From contig CARMXJ010000041.1 in NCBI GenBank assembly GCA_949025205.1, forward strand, positions 1-10,862: DNA of 10,862 nt. The letters run 5' to 3'. The notes below the pieces were generated by a model that did not search any database, was not told the DNA's origin, and worked only from the letters and a program-made list of their open reading frames with translations. Position 1 is the first letter of the stretch. The number at the start of each line of letters is the position of its first letter. Positions 1 through 6,671 of this stretch are shown in pieces. Source of the DNA: an uncultured Bacilli bacterium. Its GTDB lineage: Bacteria > Bacillota_I > Bacilli_A > RF39 > UBA660. Made by a program: the position numbers and the translations under genes.

Positions 1-28
1 TTAACATTGTTTTATTTTTCTTTTCCAT
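1..28 (-). CDS. Possible 5' end of a gene cut by the window edge
   Basis: An ATG on the minus strand at 28 opens a reading frame (M-E-K-K-N-K-T-M-L) that runs off the left edge. It lies downstream of a plausible promoter (-10 TATAAT at 73-78). The nearest purine-rich site (GGAG at 43-46) is 14 bases from the ATG, which is too far for a good Shine-Dalgarno. An alternative ATG at 48 gives only a 15-codon frame that closes at base 1. With so few codons no product can be named. The case rests on the promoter and on all neighbouring genes running in the same direction. Confidence 0.3.
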
Positions 29-72
29 TTTTTCTCACTTTTCTCCATTTGGTATCTTTCTACTCTATACTC

Positions 73-101
73 ATTATATAATATTTACCTTTGTTTTTAA
101 A
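73..101 (-). promoter_or_regulatory. Sigma-A-like promoter pointing to the left edge
   Basis: On the minus strand there is a perfect TATAAT (73-78), with TTTAAA (96-101, 4 of 6 matches to TTGACA) 17 bases upstream. It lies just past the terminator-like hairpin of the preceding gene, so it would start a new transcription unit reading off the left edge of the window. Confidence 0.45.
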
Positions 102-113
102 TACTAAAAAATG

Positions 114-140
114 AAAAAAAGCTATCTTTCCTAGTTTTTT
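114..140 (-). terminator. AT-rich intrinsic terminator after the Asn-rich membrane protein gene
   Basis: On the minus strand, a run of six A plus CTA (132-140) pairs with TAG (122-124) and seven T (114-120), with one bulged base at 121 and a seven-base loop. The T run is both stem and tail. It starts 19 bases after the stop codon at 160. The stem is mostly A-T pairs, so it would be weak. Confidence 0.5.
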
Positions 141-159
141 CCTATTCAAAATAACTCTT

Positions 160-1950
160 TTAATTACAAGTATAATCTAAGCCAGATAGCCAAGCACGTA
201 TAATTGTTGCATTATTTGACATTGTTCTATTATTGTTTCCATTAATATCAAAACTTATTTCTGACAATGTTCTTTCTAATTTTATAGCAATTTTGTTTTC
301 TGTTGGCACAAAGTTTTCTGTTCCAACAATCTCATGAATTCCTACATTTTTATCATAAGAATTTGCAATACTTTCGTAACTTGCTTTATCTTTAAAGATG
401 AAATTAGCCGTTCTTGTAGCATTTACGAAAGTATCTTTTGCATCTATGCCAATCTTATATGTATTTGTATACGTAGCTGCAATATCATCCAAAACTTCTC
501 CTTTTGAAACGCAAGTTAAATATTTAACTGGAGCATTTCTAGAAATAATTAATTTTGCTGTTGCAGTTGTCGTGTTGTTGTATTCATCACTAACTAATAT
601 TTCTACATCGTATTCTCCTACTTTAGCAGTTAATCCTTCTACGTCGTTTATAAAAGAATAACTACATTTAGAAGCATCTGTACATTTTTCAATAAAATCA
701 GCAACGTTTAGGTTTGAGTTAGGTGCTAATGTAAGATCACTTACTACGACTTCCGGTTTGGTAGTATCGTTTACAATTACAGTTCCTTCTTTTTCTGTTG
801 TTCCACAGGTTACTTTGTATTTATAAGTACTTACTTTAGACATATTTATACTATCCAGATCTAATGTACAGTTTTCTTTTTGATATCCAGTAATGGTTGC
901 GTAATTATCTATATTTTGTGATAAAAAGCTTCCTAATTCTAAATTTAAATCATTGGTTACTATAGTAACAGATTCTGCTTTTGTTTTCACCATAGTAAGA
1001 AAATAGTATACTCCAAAACCGATAGCAGCAATCAAAATGATTAATAAAATAACAATTAACGCTTTGCTACTTACATTTGTTCCATTTTCTTTTGGCTCTT
1101 TTTTCTTTTTCTTCTTTTTATTATCATTTTGTATAGGAGGAACTGGAACAGATGCGAAATCATTTGGTGGAAGTACTGGGGTTATACTATCTATATTTGT
1201 ATTTAAGTTTTCCACATTTATTGATGCATTTTCTTGGTTCATGTTTTCTTCCAAAGATTCTACTGGAGAAATTGGTTTTATTTCTTGTGGCTCTCCTATT
1301 TTAATAGATGTTACGGTTGGATTTTCAATAGAATTTGACATCGATGTTAAAGTTTCATTTTCTATTGAATTTTTTCCTTGATTTATATTATTATTTTCAT
1401 TTGTAGTTGGAACACTTTCGAAAGTAGGTACACCTTCTGTTATAGGTGCTACAAATTCGTTTGATACGTTTCCATTATTTACTCCTATAGTGTCAGTTGA
1501 AGCTATTGGCTCATTATGTAAAGTATTTGCTGTTTCTTGTACTGGTTCTATACTTTCAAATATCGGAGCAACATTTACGACTGGCTCTGCAGATGTAGAG
1601 CCCGCTTCATTTACAGGTGTTATTGGTGTATTATTATTTAAAGGTGTTTGTCCAACATTTCCTATCACACCATTATTTTGTGATGTTTGATTCGCCATCG
1701 GTGCTCCATTTAGTATGGCATCAAGAGAAGGTCTTATAGGAGTAGCTGAAGCCGCAGGTATGCTATTTACAACAGCTGAACCGCTATTTTCCTCTTCTTG
1801 TATTAGTTTATTTTCTGGTGCATCTGGTGCAATAGGCGTAATTATATTGTTATTCTGATTTTGTAACTCTGGATTGGTATTGGGTAGTGGATTTATAGTT
1901 TCTCCTATATTATTTACTCCATTTAATCCATTTGTGTTTTGATTATCCAT
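160..1950 (-). CDS. Single-pass membrane protein with Asn/Pro-rich cytoplasmic half and Ig-like (DUF5011-like) extracellular domains
   Basis: 596 residues, specific function unknown. Residues 1-277 are low-complexity, rich in Asn, Pro, Thr, Ser and Glu, with no cysteine; they carry degenerate repeats (see findings). Seven lysines follow (278-284), then one membrane helix (about 296-320). By the positive-inside rule the N-terminal half is cytoplasmic and the C-terminal half outside. The outer part has a first beta-rich segment (327-396), a second (about 398-470) resembling bacterial Ig-like/DUF5011 domains (starts D-T-T-K-P-E, ends in a V-G-x-Y-D-V-E-I-L-V-S-D pattern), and a C-terminal domain (475-596). 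Six cysteines lie only in the outer part. I chose the ATG at 1950 over the in-frame TTG at 1959 because the Shine-Dalgarno AAAGGGG is 10 bases from the ATG and only 2 from the TTG. It is a single-gene unit with its own promoter and terminator. A role as a surface or envelope protein is inference; DUF5011 assignment is from pattern memory. Confidence 0.85.
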   Translation of the reverse strand: MDNQNTNGLNGVNNIGETINPLPNTNPELQNQNNNIITPIAPDAPENKLIQEEENSGSAVVNSIPAASATPIRPSLDAILNGAPMANQTSQNNGVIGNVGQTPLNNNTPITPVNEAGSTSAEPVVNVAPIFESIEPVQETANTLHNEPIASTDTIGVNNGNVSNEFVAPITEGVPTFESVPTTNENNNINQGKNSIENETLTSMSNSIENPTVTSIKIGEPQEIKPISPVESLEENMNQENASINVENLNTNIDSITPVLPPNDFASVPVPPIQNDNKKKKKKKEPKENGTNVSSKALIVILLIILIAAIGFGVYYFLTMVKTKAESVTIVTNDLNLELGSFLSQNIDNYATITGYQKENCTLDLDSINMSKVSTYKYKVTCGTTEKEGTVIVNDTTKPEVVVSDLTLAPNSNLNVADFIEKCTDASKCSYSFINDVEGLTAKVGEYDVEILVSDEYNNTTTATAKLIISRNAPVKYLTCVSKGEVLDDIAATYTNTYKIGIDAKDTFVNATRTANFIFKDKASYESIANSYDKNVGIHEIVGTENFVPTENKIAIKLERTLSEISFDINGNNNRTMSNNATIIRAWLSGLDYTCN

Positions 1951-1960
1951 TGATATCAAT

Positions 1961-1967
1961 CCCCTTT
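1961..1967 (-). promoter_or_regulatory. Ribosome binding site that decides the start at 1950
   Basis: The minus strand reads AAAGGGG, followed after 10 bases by ATG (1950). The in-frame TTG at 1959 is only 2 bases away, too close for initiation, so the protein most likely begins M-D-N-Q. Confidence 0.6.
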
Positions 1968-1978
1968 ATCATAAAAAT

Positions 1979-2007
1979 ATTATATCTTTAAGACAAAAAA
2001 AATTCAA
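1979..2007 (-). promoter_or_regulatory. Sigma-A promoter of the Asn-rich membrane protein gene
   Basis: On the minus strand: TTGAAT (2002-2007), a 17-base spacer containing eight T in a row with the last base of the -35 box, and a perfect TATAAT (1979-1984). Transcription would start near 1972, leaving a leader of about 20 bases with the Shine-Dalgarno in it. It sits directly after the terminator of the glucosaminidase gene. Confidence 0.8.
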
Positions 2008-2040
2008 GAAAAAACAAAATTTAACAAAAAAAGTGTAAAG

Positions 2041-2067
2041 AAAAAGTTAAGATTTTCTCTTAACTCT
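2041..2067 (-). terminator. Intrinsic terminator overlapping the glucosaminidase stop codon
   Basis: On the minus strand AGTTAAG (2059-2065) pairs with CTTAACT (2045-2051) around a seven-base loop, followed by TTTT and further T-rich sequence. The left arm contains the TAA stop of the gene (2060-2062). It separates this gene from the promoter at 1979-2007. Confidence 0.7.
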
Positions 2068-2725
2068 TCTTTATTATTTGGATATAGTATCTAATTCTTG
2101 ATGGCCAAGTAGCACTTCCCGCATATTTTTTTCCAATTTTTTCTGGTGTCGTTAATCCTTTTTGGTAATAATTTTGTGATAGATTTTTATAAAAAGCTTC
2201 AATTCCTTTTTCTAACGATTTAAATTTGGCATAACCAGTTGTTCCACATTCATTTGAGCCTTTCATTCCTCCAACATTATTACACGCGCTCGTTAGTCCA
2301 CTACATTTTCCAGAATAACATCCTGTTTCATGTAAAACGATTGCTAACGATAAATAAGGATCTACATTGTATTTAATGGCATACTTGGCAAATAAACTGC
2401 CATATCCTTTTAATGTTGATTTTAGATTTCTATCTAATTTCTGAGCCAACTCCTCTAAAGTCATTCCATCGTAAACGATTTTTTCTTGTTCTTCTAAAAG
2501 AGCTTGCTTTTCTTTTTCACTTTCTTGTATTGCTAATAACTCTCTATTAGCTTTGTCCTCAAACAATACCCCATGAATATACCCATTACTTGCTAACAAG
2601 CTTATACTTGCTGTTTCCATGGTTTTTCTTTTTTTGTTCCCATCTATTATATTTGCGGAAAAGATGGTTACAAAAAGAATCACGATTATGGCCGTAAAGG
2701 CCTTAACCGACGGTAATTTTTTCAT
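2060..2725 (-). CDS. Membrane-anchored glucosaminidase-type cell-wall hydrolase
   Basis: 221 residues. One N-terminal hydrophobic helix (about 9-26) followed by a basic stretch (K-K-R-K, 31-34) serves as an uncleaved signal-anchor or signal peptide. A charged, probably coiled-coil stretch (55-85) links to a C-terminal domain (about 105-221) of the mannosyl-glycoprotein endo-beta-N-acetylglucosaminidase type (PF01832-like). The proposed catalytic glutamate is Glu133 in L-H-E-T-G, with the N-N-V-G-G-M-K-G loop (149-156) and the final helix K-Y-A-G-S-A-T-W that are usual in the family. Such enzymes cleave glycan strands of peptidoglycan outside the membrane. Four cysteines (136, 141, 148, 160) cluster around the active-site region. 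The start ATG has AGAGGT (2734-2739) eight bases upstream. It has its own near-consensus promoter, although no strong terminator separates it from spmB upstream, so read-through from the spm operon is possible. Confidence 0.85.
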   Translation of the reverse strand: MKKLPSVKAFTAIIVILFVTIFSANIIDGNKKRKTMETASISLLASNGYIHGVLFEDKANRELLAIQESEKEKQALLEEQEKIVYDGMTLEELAQKLDRNLKSTLKGYGSLFAKYAIKYNVDPYLSLAIVLHETGCYSGKCSGLTSACNNVGGMKGSNECGTTGYAKFKSLEKGIEAFYKNLSQNYYQKGLTTPEKIGKKYAGSATWPSRIRYYIQIIKKS

Positions 2726-2760
2726 TTTACTCTACCTCTTTTTTTTGCGGAACGGTATCT

Positions 2761-2789
2761 ATATTATCATATTCATGAGCTTAAGTCAA
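2761..2789 (-). promoter_or_regulatory. Near-consensus extended -10 sigma-A promoter of the glucosaminidase gene
   Basis: Minus strand: TTGACT (2784-2789), a 17-base spacer, then TAATAT (2761-2766) with a TG one base before it (extended -10). The start would be near 2754, giving a leader of about 29 bases with the AGAGGT ribosome site in it. This is one of the two best promoters in the window. Confidence 0.8.
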
Positions 2790-2809
2790 ATTGAGGGCGG
2801 GCATTTTAT

Positions 2810-2823
2810 CGTACTTTTGTACG
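2810..2823. repeat. Short inverted repeat upstream of the glucosaminidase promoter
   Basis: CGTAC and GTACG arms separated by four T (plus strand), flanked on both sides by TTTATC-like sequence. It ends about 20 bases upstream of the -35 box of the promoter at 2761-2789 and has no T tail of its own on the minus strand. Its position would suit a regulator binding site; this is inference. The 159-base spacer between spmB and the glucosaminidase gene holds nothing else that I recognise. Confidence 0.4.
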
Positions 2824-2884
2824 TTTATCATCCCCTTTTTCCAGTATTTATCCTGCTTAAAAAGAGATATATATTTTTTATATT

Positions 2885-3409
2885 TTAGTTTCCAAAAACG
2901 ATAGAAACAATAATAAAACTGGCAATAATTCCCACAAAATCTGCAAAAAGACCTGTTGTAAGAGCATGTCTTGTTTTATTAATTTTAATACTTCCAAAAT
3001 AAAGAGCTAATACATAAATTGTTGTATCTGTACATCCTTGTATAGTAGAGGCAAGTCTTCCCGCAAAAGAATCTGGTCCAAATTTTACAAAGATATCGTT
3101 CATTATGGCTAAAGAGGCAGTTCCGGAAATGGGTCTTACAAAAGCCATTGGCAATATATTTAAAGGAATATGAAATGCATTTAAAACAGGGGTAAATAAA
3201 CTAAAAAACGTTTCTAAAATACCACTATTTAAAAAAATATTGATAGCAAAAACCATGGCAATGATAGAAGGAAATATATTAAAAACTGTAATAATTCCTT
3301 CTTTGGCTCCTTCTAAAAAGGTATCGTAAATTAAAACTTTTTTCTTTAGTCCATAAAAAATAACAGCTAAAACAAAAATCGGAATTATCATCTTTGAAAT
3401 TATACTCAT
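2885..3409 (-). CDS. spmB: Spore maturation protein B
   Basis: 174 residues, close to the roughly 178 of Bacillus subtilis SpmB, and similar along its full length as I recall it. It is an integral membrane protein of the nucleoside-recognition/Gate type, with several hydrophobic helices (about 6-22, 40-62, 80-105, 128-142, 152-171). Conserved stretches are V-R-P-I-S-G-T-A-S-L (91-100), G-P-D-S-F-A-G-R-L-A-S-T-I-Q-G (111-125) and T-D-T-T-I-Y-V-L (127-134). In B. subtilis SpmA and SpmB are needed for full spore core dehydration and heat resistance; the molecular activity is not settled. The ATG overlaps the spmA stop as ATGA, and AGGAG lies nine bases upstream, pointing to coupled translation. 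It is the last gene of dacB-spmA-spmB. No clear terminator follows. Confidence 0.93.
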   Translation of the reverse strand: MSIISKMIIPIFVLAVIFYGLKKKVLIYDTFLEGAKEGIITVFNIFPSIIAMVFAINIFLNSGILETFFSLFTPVLNAFHIPLNILPMAFVRPISGTASLAIMNDIFVKFGPDSFAGRLASTIQGCTDTTIYVLALYFGSIKINKTRHALTTGLFADFVGIIASFIIVSIVFGN

Positions 3410-3984
3410 TTTTTCTTTCTCCTTCTGATTCTATCCAATACTAAACCTGCGACACTCGAGCAAATCGTTGCTAAAATGGCCGTTACGATAATTTCTTCCG
3501 GATTTGCACTTTTATGCATCATTCTTAAAGCGATTACTGTTGTTGGAATAATAGTGACTCCACTTGTATTTAATACCAAAAATGTGATCATAGCATCACT
3601 TGCGGTATCTTTTTGTTTGTTTTCTTTTTGCATTTCCTCCATTGCTTTTAATCCAAAAGGAGTTGCAGCACTTCCAAGTCCTAAAGCATTAGCAACAATA
3701 TTTGATGTAATATAGCCTAGTGCCTTGCTGTCTTTTTTTAAAGAAGGAAAAAGTTTACTTAATAAAGGTTTAAAAATTTTAGAAACGTTTTCTAAAACGC
3801 CACTTTTTTCTGCAATTTTCATGATACCTGACCACAGAACCAAAATCGGAATTAAATCAAGAACCATCTCTACTCCACTAGAGGCACTTGTTAAAATTGT
3901 ATCGTTAAGACTTGCACTATTCCCAAAAAAACAAGTAAATAAAATCCCCACAATGATAAAAAACCCCCATATTTTATTTATCAT
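3406..3984 (-). CDS. spmA: Spore maturation protein A
   Basis: 192 residues, about the length of Bacillus subtilis SpmA (196). Membrane protein with helices at about 4-20, 36-56, 90-108, 131-153 and 165-184, and a basic C-terminus (R-R-R-K-K-K). Conserved family stretches are K-I-A-E-K-S-G (57-63), G-L-G-S-A-A-T-P-F-G-L-K-A-M (102-115) and N-T-S-G-V-T-I-I-P-T-T-V-I-A-L-R (139-154). It is thought to act with SpmB in the membranes of the developing spore. The start codon lies 11 bases inside the end of dacB, with AGGATGG eight bases upstream; the stop is TGA, which shows that TGA is not read as tryptophan here. The overlaps on both sides show tight operon organisation. Confidence 0.95.
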   Translation of the reverse strand: MINKIWGFFIIVGILFTCFFGNSASLNDTILTSASSGVEMVLDLIPILVLWSGIMKIAEKSGVLENVSKIFKPLLSKLFPSLKKDSKALGYITSNIVANALGLGSAATPFGLKAMEEMQKENKQKDTASDAMITFLVLNTSGVTIIPTTVIALRMMHKSANPEEIIVTAILATICSSVAGLVLDRIRRRKKK

Positions 3985-5059
3985 GTTTGAACCATCCTAA
4001 AATTTTTTTTAGTAGACTTTCTTTTTTTTCTTTGACATTTTCTAGTTTTACATAAACGTTTACTTCTTTTAAAACTTTCTCTTTTAATTTTATTTTGATG
4101 GTTCCAACAACCTCTCCATTTTCGTAGGCTTCTAATTTTTTTAGGTTAATGTCCAATGTAATGTCTTCTTTTTCGTTCTCTTTTAATAAAACATATACAT
4201 CTTCTTTTAAATACAGATTTTCTTTTTTATAATAAGTTTCATTTTCAATTTCAAAATTATTTTTGTCAATGATTTTAACACGTTGGTATTCAGAAAATAA
4301 AGTTTCGTACAGTTCTTTATGGTCACTCCAATCGTTGCCATCGTTTAAAGTTACAATTGTAATATTTTTTCCTTCTTTAGAAGCGGTGGAAACTAAGGTT
4401 CTTCTTGCTTTTTCTGTGAACCCAGTCTTTCCTCCTGTTGCATATTCATAAGTGGTAAGCATTTTGTTTTTGTTAGTCCAACTGTATGTTTTTTTATCAC
4501 TTTTGGCAACATACTCTTTTGTTGCTACTATTTCTTTATAGATATCGTTTTGCATAGCATAGCTAGATAAAAGTGCCATATCATAAGCTGTTGAAGTATT
4601 TCCTTCTCCTTTGTTATTTTCCAGTCCATGAGGATTTATAAATTTGGTATTCTTCATGCCAATTTCCGCTGCTTTTTGGTTCATGTACTCTACAAATGTA
4701 TCTACATCATGTCCCACAAATTCTGCGATAGCAAGTGCTGCATCATTTCCGCTACGCATCATTAGTCCATAAAGTAAATCTTTTAATTTCATCGTTTCTC
4801 CTACTTCAATGTAAATGCCACTACCAAAAGATTTTAGTATGGTATTGGTTGTAGTCACTTCACTTTCTACATCTGCAAGTTCTATTGCAACAACCGCTGT
4901 CATTATTTTCGTAATACTGGCAATTAAGTGTTCATCGTTTGCTTTTTCTTCATAAAGAACACGATTTGTATCCATATCCATCGCAATTATATTTCTAGCG
5001 GAGTATGCAAAAACATTTACTGGAGCTAGTAATAAAAGAAATAGTAACATCTTTTTCAT
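3974..5059 (-). CDS. dacB: D-alanyl-D-alanine carboxypeptidase (serine-type, S11 family; DacB/DacF-like)
   Basis: 361 residues. Signal peptide (about 1-18, V-F-A then Y-S). Penicillin-binding active-site motifs in order: S-I-T-K (Ser48, Lys51), S-G-N (103-105) and K-T-G (211-213), all intact and normally spaced. The enzyme removes the terminal D-Ala from peptidoglycan stem peptides, which limits cross-linking. After the catalytic domain there is a beta-rich segment (about 258-340) like the PBP5 C-terminal domain, and an amphipathic helix at the end (348-358) that would tether it to the membrane. The start has AGGTGA (5067-5072) seven bases upstream. It is first in an overlapping trio with spmA and spmB, the same order as the B. 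subtilis dacB (PBP5*) operon, so a role in spore cortex is likely. The symbol rests on that context; sequence alone cannot separate DacB from DacA or DacF. Confidence 0.92.
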   Translation of the reverse strand: MKKMLLFLLLLAPVNVFAYSARNIIAMDMDTNRVLYEEKANDEHLIASITKIMTAVVAIELADVESEVTTTNTILKSFGSGIYIEVGETMKLKDLLYGLMMRSGNDAALAIAEFVGHDVDTFVEYMNQKAAEIGMKNTKFINPHGLENNKGEGNTSTAYDMALLSSYAMQNDIYKEIVATKEYVAKSDKKTYSWTNKNKMLTTYEYATGGKTGFTEKARRTLVSTASKEGKNITIVTLNDGNDWSDHKELYETLFSEYQRVKIIDKNNFEIENETYYKKENLYLKEDVYVLLKENEKEDITLDINLKKLEAYENGEVVGTIKIKLKEKVLKEVNVYVKLENVKEKKESLLKKILGWFKHDK

Positions 5060-5077
5060 ATTCGTTTCACCTAAAAA

Positions 5078-5107
5078 ATTTTATGAAAAAAACTAGAAAT
5101 AAATGCC
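5078..5107 (-). promoter_or_regulatory. Candidate sigma-E-like promoter of dacB-spmA-spmB
   Basis: Minus strand: GGCATTTA (5100-5107), 14 bases, then CATAAAAT (5078-5085). The Bacillus SigE consensus as I recall it is roughly GTCATATT, 13-15 bases, CATACAAT; the -10 match is good and the -35 partial. The start would fall near 5071, at the ribosome site itself (5067-5072), which weakens the case. No sigma-A promoter is visible between the upstream terminator and dacB. The -35 would lie inside that terminator hairpin. Confidence 0.35.
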
Positions 5108-5129
5108 ATTTGACATTTTCTCTAGTTTT
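5086..5129 (-). terminator. Strong intrinsic terminator of the Fic/501-residue operon
   Basis: Minus strand: AAAACTAGA (5121-5129) pairs with TCTAGTTTT (5089-5097), extended inside by AAAATG with CATTT after a small internal bulge, followed by a run of seven T (5086-5092). It starts 10 bases after the stop of the 501-residue gene and ends 26 bases before the dacB start, so it separates the two units. The plus strand is also T-rich after the hairpin, but no plus-strand gene ends here. Confidence 0.85.
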
Positions 5130-5139
5130 ATTCTTTATT

Positions 5140-6645
5140 TTATAAATGATAATATTTTATTGCGGTTTGACAATCTTTTAAAATCGCTTCTTTCCAATCG
5201 TTTCCTAAAACAATTTCCATGGGAGAAAAAAAGCCATTAAATATAATATTTTTCTTAAACATCAGTAACGTTGTTCTAATCATTTTGGGTAAATCATGAG
5301 GATTCATAATTTCATCTAAATTCGCACGTATTCCTTTTACCATGTATATTTTCCCATCTTCTGCTAAAATTTCTGTATACTCTTCTAAAAATCCTATCAC
5401 AATAAAACGATTGCTTTTTACTGCCGTTTTAAATCCCTTTACTATTTCTAATTCCTCTTTTGAAAATTTATAAGGATTTTCTGTTATAAAAGTATCTATT
5501 AGTTCTTTATGGTTCCACAAATATTCATCAATAGGCAAAAGTTTTTGGGCATCTAATCCTTCTTGTTTATATATTTTTGTTATCTCCTTGCTCATTTTAT
5601 ATTTTTTATTTGTAAATTCTAAAAGAGCAAAATAAAGTTTATAATATAAATCCGCCTCTTTTTTATCTAAATGAGCATTATTTTGGGGTACTACTGGAAA
5701 TTTATTATCCAATTCCACTTCTTTTTCGAGCTCTAATTTATAGGCGTTTGGAGTAAAACCATTCATGGCAGCACAAGGCATTTCCTCTAAGGCTTCATAT
5801 ACTGTATTTAATAACTTCTCGTTTATAAATAAATGTAAATTTCTTCTATCGTTTAAAATTCTTGCTTCTTCTATTATTTTAAAAAGAAAGTCTTTATCCT
5901 GTAATTTATTTACTTCTTCTACCATTTTCTTTACTTTTCTATTTTGTATAGGAAAACCATAATAAAAAATATCAAAATTATCTCGAATATCAATGAAGAT
6001 GCTTCCGGCAATTCCATATAATTCTTTTGCTCTATCTAAGTCTTCTAATATATCGTAGTACTCTCTATAAATAATCGTTTCTTCTTCTAGTTGAAGGCTT
6101 TCTATCCATTCTGAAGAGAACCCACAATAAAAATGGAACAAAGGATTTCCTAGTAAAGCATCAAGACTTTCTTCTTTTATTCTTGTGATACTTCCCACTA
6201 TGCTCAAGAAGGCTTTGGTTAAAATTTTGGCATAAATTTTTACGATGCTTACCATAAAAGTAATGGTTTTGTCCATTATTTCTTTGTCTTTTTTATGGGT
6301 TTTATAATAAGCTAGAGCTTCTTTTACATTTTCTTGTTGTTCTTCAAAAACTTCTAATGTTACCATGCTAAAAATACATTTTTTATGTAATTCTTTCATT
6401 TCCCATGCATAGGTTTTAAAATCTTTTGCCGTTATTTTGTTTTCTTTTATATAGTTTAAAAAATCTAATTCTTTTCCTGTACAAATTGCATATAAATAAT
6501 GTTCTAATTTGTATTCTTTTATAATTTCTTCTAACATTTTTCCACGTGTAATTTCATCATAATCCTTGCATTCATATACTAACGATAAGTACATATCGTA
6601 AACCATATCTTTCGGCCATTTAATAAATTCTTCTTTTAACTTCAT
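5140..6645 (-). CDS. 501-residue soluble protein of unknown function, second gene after Fic
   Basis: No signal peptide and no clear membrane helix, so probably cytoplasmic. Residues 1-70 are helical and charged, with short L-E-E-I-I-K-E-Y-K-L repeats that recall SAP/Rho-N-like helical starts (weak). Residues 80-285 are mostly predicted helix with many Lys and Glu. A short motif P-C-A-A-M-N-G-F-T-P (290-299) precedes another helical part (325-370). The C-terminal 375-500 contains alternating beta-like stretches (R-F-I-V-I-G-F-L, K-I-Y-M-V-K-G-I, T-T-L-L-M-F-K-K-N-I-I-F-N-G). This end reminds me of uncharacterised Bacillota proteins that share an N-P-Y-x-F-S-x-E-E-L-x-I-V-K start, but I cannot name a family. 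The ATG has GAGGAG eight bases upstream and lies 26 bases after the fic stop, so the two are co-transcribed. It could be a partner or target of Fic, or an unrelated passenger. Confidence 0.85.
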   Translation of the reverse strand: MKLKEEFIKWPKDMVYDMYLSLVYECKDYDEITRGKMLEEIIKEYKLEHYLYAICTGKELDFLNYIKENKITAKDFKTYAWEMKELHKKCIFSMVTLEVFEEQQENVKEALAYYKTHKKDKEIMDKTITFMVSIVKIYAKILTKAFLSIVGSITRIKEESLDALLGNPLFHFYCGFSSEWIESLQLEEETIIYREYYDILEDLDRAKELYGIAGSIFIDIRDNFDIFYYGFPIQNRKVKKMVEEVNKLQDKDFLFKIIEEARILNDRRNLHLFINEKLLNTVYEALEEMPCAAMNGFTPNAYKLELEKEVELDNKFPVVPQNNAHLDKKEADLYYKLYFALLEFTNKKYKMSKEITKIYKQEGLDAQKLLPIDEYLWNHKELIDTFITENPYKFSKEELEIVKGFKTAVKSNRFIVIGFLEEYTEILAEDGKIYMVKGIRANLDEIMNPHDLPKMIRTTLLMFKKNIIFNGFFSPMEIVLGNDWKEAILKDCQTAIKYYHL

Positions 6646-6671
6646 TTTACAAACTCCTCAATCTTAATTAT

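Noticed and set aside
1096..1123. A-rich Lys run as a possible slippery frameshift site
   Set aside because: The codons are mixed AAA/AAG, no downstream hairpin was seen, and the zero frame continues through a complete sensible protein.
1037..1381. Long plus-strand open frames across the Asn-rich gene (and others such as 398-661 and 1490-1690)
   Set aside because: They are reverse complements of the real coding region, with runs of Phe and Ser from antisense Lys and Asn codons, and have no ribosome sites.
2810..2823. CGTAC inverted repeat as the terminator of spmB
   Set aside because: No T run follows it on the minus strand, and the stem is only five pairs.
5110..5138. Perfect TTGACA on the plus strand (5110-5115), looking like a promoter -35
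   Set aside because: It lies in the loop and arm of the terminator hairpin, has no -10 at 16-18 bases, and no plus-strand gene follows.
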